A model generated the notes under the pieces. That model had not been told where the DNA came from, did not search any database, and worked only from the letters and a program-made list of their open reading frames with translations. Shown in pieces: positions 63,145 to 64,000 of a stretch of 64,000 nucleotides of DNA. The position numbers and the translations under genes are program-made. The DNA comes from Thiohalorhabdus sp. Cl-TMA (GTDB lineage: Bacteria; Pseudomonadota; Gammaproteobacteria; Thiohalorhabdales; Thiohalorhabdaceae): the NCBI RefSeq assembly GCF_041821045.1, contig NZ_JBGUAW010000006.1, positions 213,821-277,820 of the forward strand, written 5' to 3'. Numbering within the stretch: the first letter of the stretch is position 1; every line of letters begins with the position of its first letter.

Positions 63145-64000
63145 ATGCTTAGAAAAAGTGGGGGCAACCTGCGAGGCCCGGGGAGCGTGGCACTGGCCGC
63201 TCTGCTGGTCTCTTCATGCGGTTACGGACCTGATGAAACGGATACCTGGACGCAGGTCGGCGACGACACGCAGCAGACGGATTCCGGCTCCGGGGACCAG
63301 AACAACGATGGCTCCGGGAGTGGGGACCTGAACGACGGCGGTTCCGGCTCGGATTCCGGGAGCGGAGACCAGAACGACGGCGGTTCCGGCTCGGATTCCG
63401 GGAGCGGGGACCAGGACGACGGCGATTCCGGCTCGGACTCCGGGAGCGGGGACCAGGACAGCGGCGATTCCGGCTCGGATTCCGGGAGCGGGGACCAGGA
63501 CAGCGGCGATTCCGGCTCGGATTCCGGAAGCGCCGATTCCTCCTGGAGCCAGGAATCCGCCCAGACGGATCCCGATGAGCCCGACTACCGCCCCTACTCC
63601 GGGGTCACCGCCGGCAACGGCTTCGTCTACTACTGGGGCGGCGGCCACAAGACCCATCCCGGCAACGATGTGGACGCCTACGACATCGTCAACGACCGCT
63701 GGGTCCAGCTCACCGAGGAAGAGAACTGGGAGAACGTCTGGGAGTGGGACCACCTAACGGAGCAGGAAAAGCAGGAGATGGACGCCAGCCGGCGTGGCGG
63801 CTGGGAGGTGGATCTCCTCAGCCCTCGGGGCCGGCCCGTGACCAAGCATTCCTATGGCCAGATGGCTTGGTGGCCTGGCCATGGCTATTGCCTGCTCAAG
63901 CAACGCTTCTGGTGCTATGACCCGGAGATGGGGGACGCCGATGGTGCCTGGACGGATTTAGGTCAGCCTCCTTTCAACATAGCCGGGATCGCCCCCTGGA
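63145..64000 (+). CDS. lipoprotein with a Ser/Gly/Asp repeat linker and probable beta-propeller domain, 3' end outside window
   Basis: At least 285 codons, running off the right edge. A lipoprotein signal (LAALLVSSCG, Cys about 25) follows MLRKSGGNLRGP. Residues about 45-130 form an acidic linker of five 14-residue repeats. The domain then begins (YSGVTAGNGFVYYWGGGHKTHPGNDVDAYDIVNDRWVQLTEEENW), with the GNGFVYYWGGGH and VYDxxxxxW-like pattern of kelch/galactose-oxidase beta-propellers. Probably a surface protein with an extended stalk. Propeller assignment is tentative because the gene is incomplete. Confidence 0.75.
   Translation, partial: MLRKSGGNLRGPGSVALAALLVSSCGYGPDETDTWTQVGDDTQQTDSGSGDQNNDGSGSGDLNDGGSGSDSGSGDQNDGGSGSDSGSGDQDDGDSGSDSGSGDQDSGDSGSDSGSGDQDSGDSGSDSGSADSSWSQESAQTDPDEPDYRPYSGVTAGNGFVYYWGGGHKTHPGNDVDAYDIVNDRWVQLTEEENWENVWEWDHLTEQEKQEMDASRRGGWEVDLLSPRGRPVTKHSYGQMAWWPGHGYCLLKQRFWCYDPEMGDADGAWTDLGQPPFNIAGIAPW
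63316..63525 (+). repeat. five tandem 42-bp repeats inside the lipoprotein gene
   Basis: Units start at 63316, 63358, 63400, 63442 and 63484, each coding GSGDxxxGxSGSDS. Copies 4 and 5 are nearly identical, a sign of recent expansion, and a sixth partial unit follows. Copy number may vary among strains. Confidence 0.9.

Noticed and set aside
63316-63525. CRISPR-like array
   Set aside because: The 42-bp repeats are directly adjacent, in frame and lack spacers; they encode a protein linker.

Overview
The window is a dense, GC-rich chromosomal segment, most likely from a halophilic or halotolerant gammaproteobacterium that lives on methylated amines. The reasons are acidic proteins, a complete trimethylamine/methylamine oxidation gene set, NarX/NarL-type signalling that would fit nitrate respiration, and molybdenum/tungsten and formate dehydrogenase accessory genes. 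A Thiohalorhabdus-like methylotroph would fit, but the genus is an inference and cannot be fixed from this sequence alone. No rRNA, tRNA, CRISPR array, phage or insertion sequence was seen.

Left region (1-20.6 kb, almost all minus strand). This is the methylamine block. A heterotetrameric sarcosine-oxidase-like complex (mgdABCD), a GmaS-type glutamine synthetase and the start of N-methylglutamate synthase (mgsA, mgsB) form the N-methylglutamate route for monomethylamine. Beyond a small membrane/SMR transporter group lies a second operon: a GcvT-like folate protein, a flavin reductase, trimethylamine dehydrogenase, a membrane Fe-S ETF:quinone reductase, an LRV-repeat protein and etfBA. Electrons would flow TMADH > ETF > Fe-S membrane protein > quinone, and the formaldehyde or methylene groups would go to tetrahydrofolate. 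A TorF-like porin and a small winged-helix protein sit upstream.

Regulation and uptake (21-33 kb). A soluble NarX-like kinase and a very NarL-like regulator are followed by a PAS-PAS-GGDEF-EAL protein that has lost both catalytic signatures, an OsmC protein, a TPR protein with a five-gene branched-chain-amino-acid-type ABC transporter, and a universal stress protein. Several intergenic TAC-N10-GTA palindromes resemble NarL 7-2-7 sites.

Cofactor region (33.7-53.5 kb). mobA, moeA, a MoeA-PBP fusion, fdhD and folE2 form one plus-strand run, with yqeC and a GFA-family protein next to it. Further on, a ModE-PBP regulator is divergent from tupBCA (tungstate uptake). Together these would supply Mo/W cofactor for formate dehydrogenase and folate for C1 transfer, completing formaldehyde > formate > CO2. 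Between them is a second amine-type locus (FAD oxidoreductase, MocR regulator, class I glutamine amidotransferase, EamA transporter). A glutamate-cysteine ligase-type gene and a Cys/Met PLP enzyme follow.

Right region (53.7-64 kb). A TusA-like protein and a possible NarL-linked small RNA precede an unusual module: VWA/zincin protein, AAA ATPase and ankyrin protein in one operon, with a second ankyrin protein divergent. After peptide deformylase and a collapsed disulfide reductase there is a duplicated cassette (conserved promoter block, small leader ORF, lipoprotein), the second copy running off the right edge. The ankyrin/AAA/VWA module and the duplicated cassette are the least explained parts of the window.
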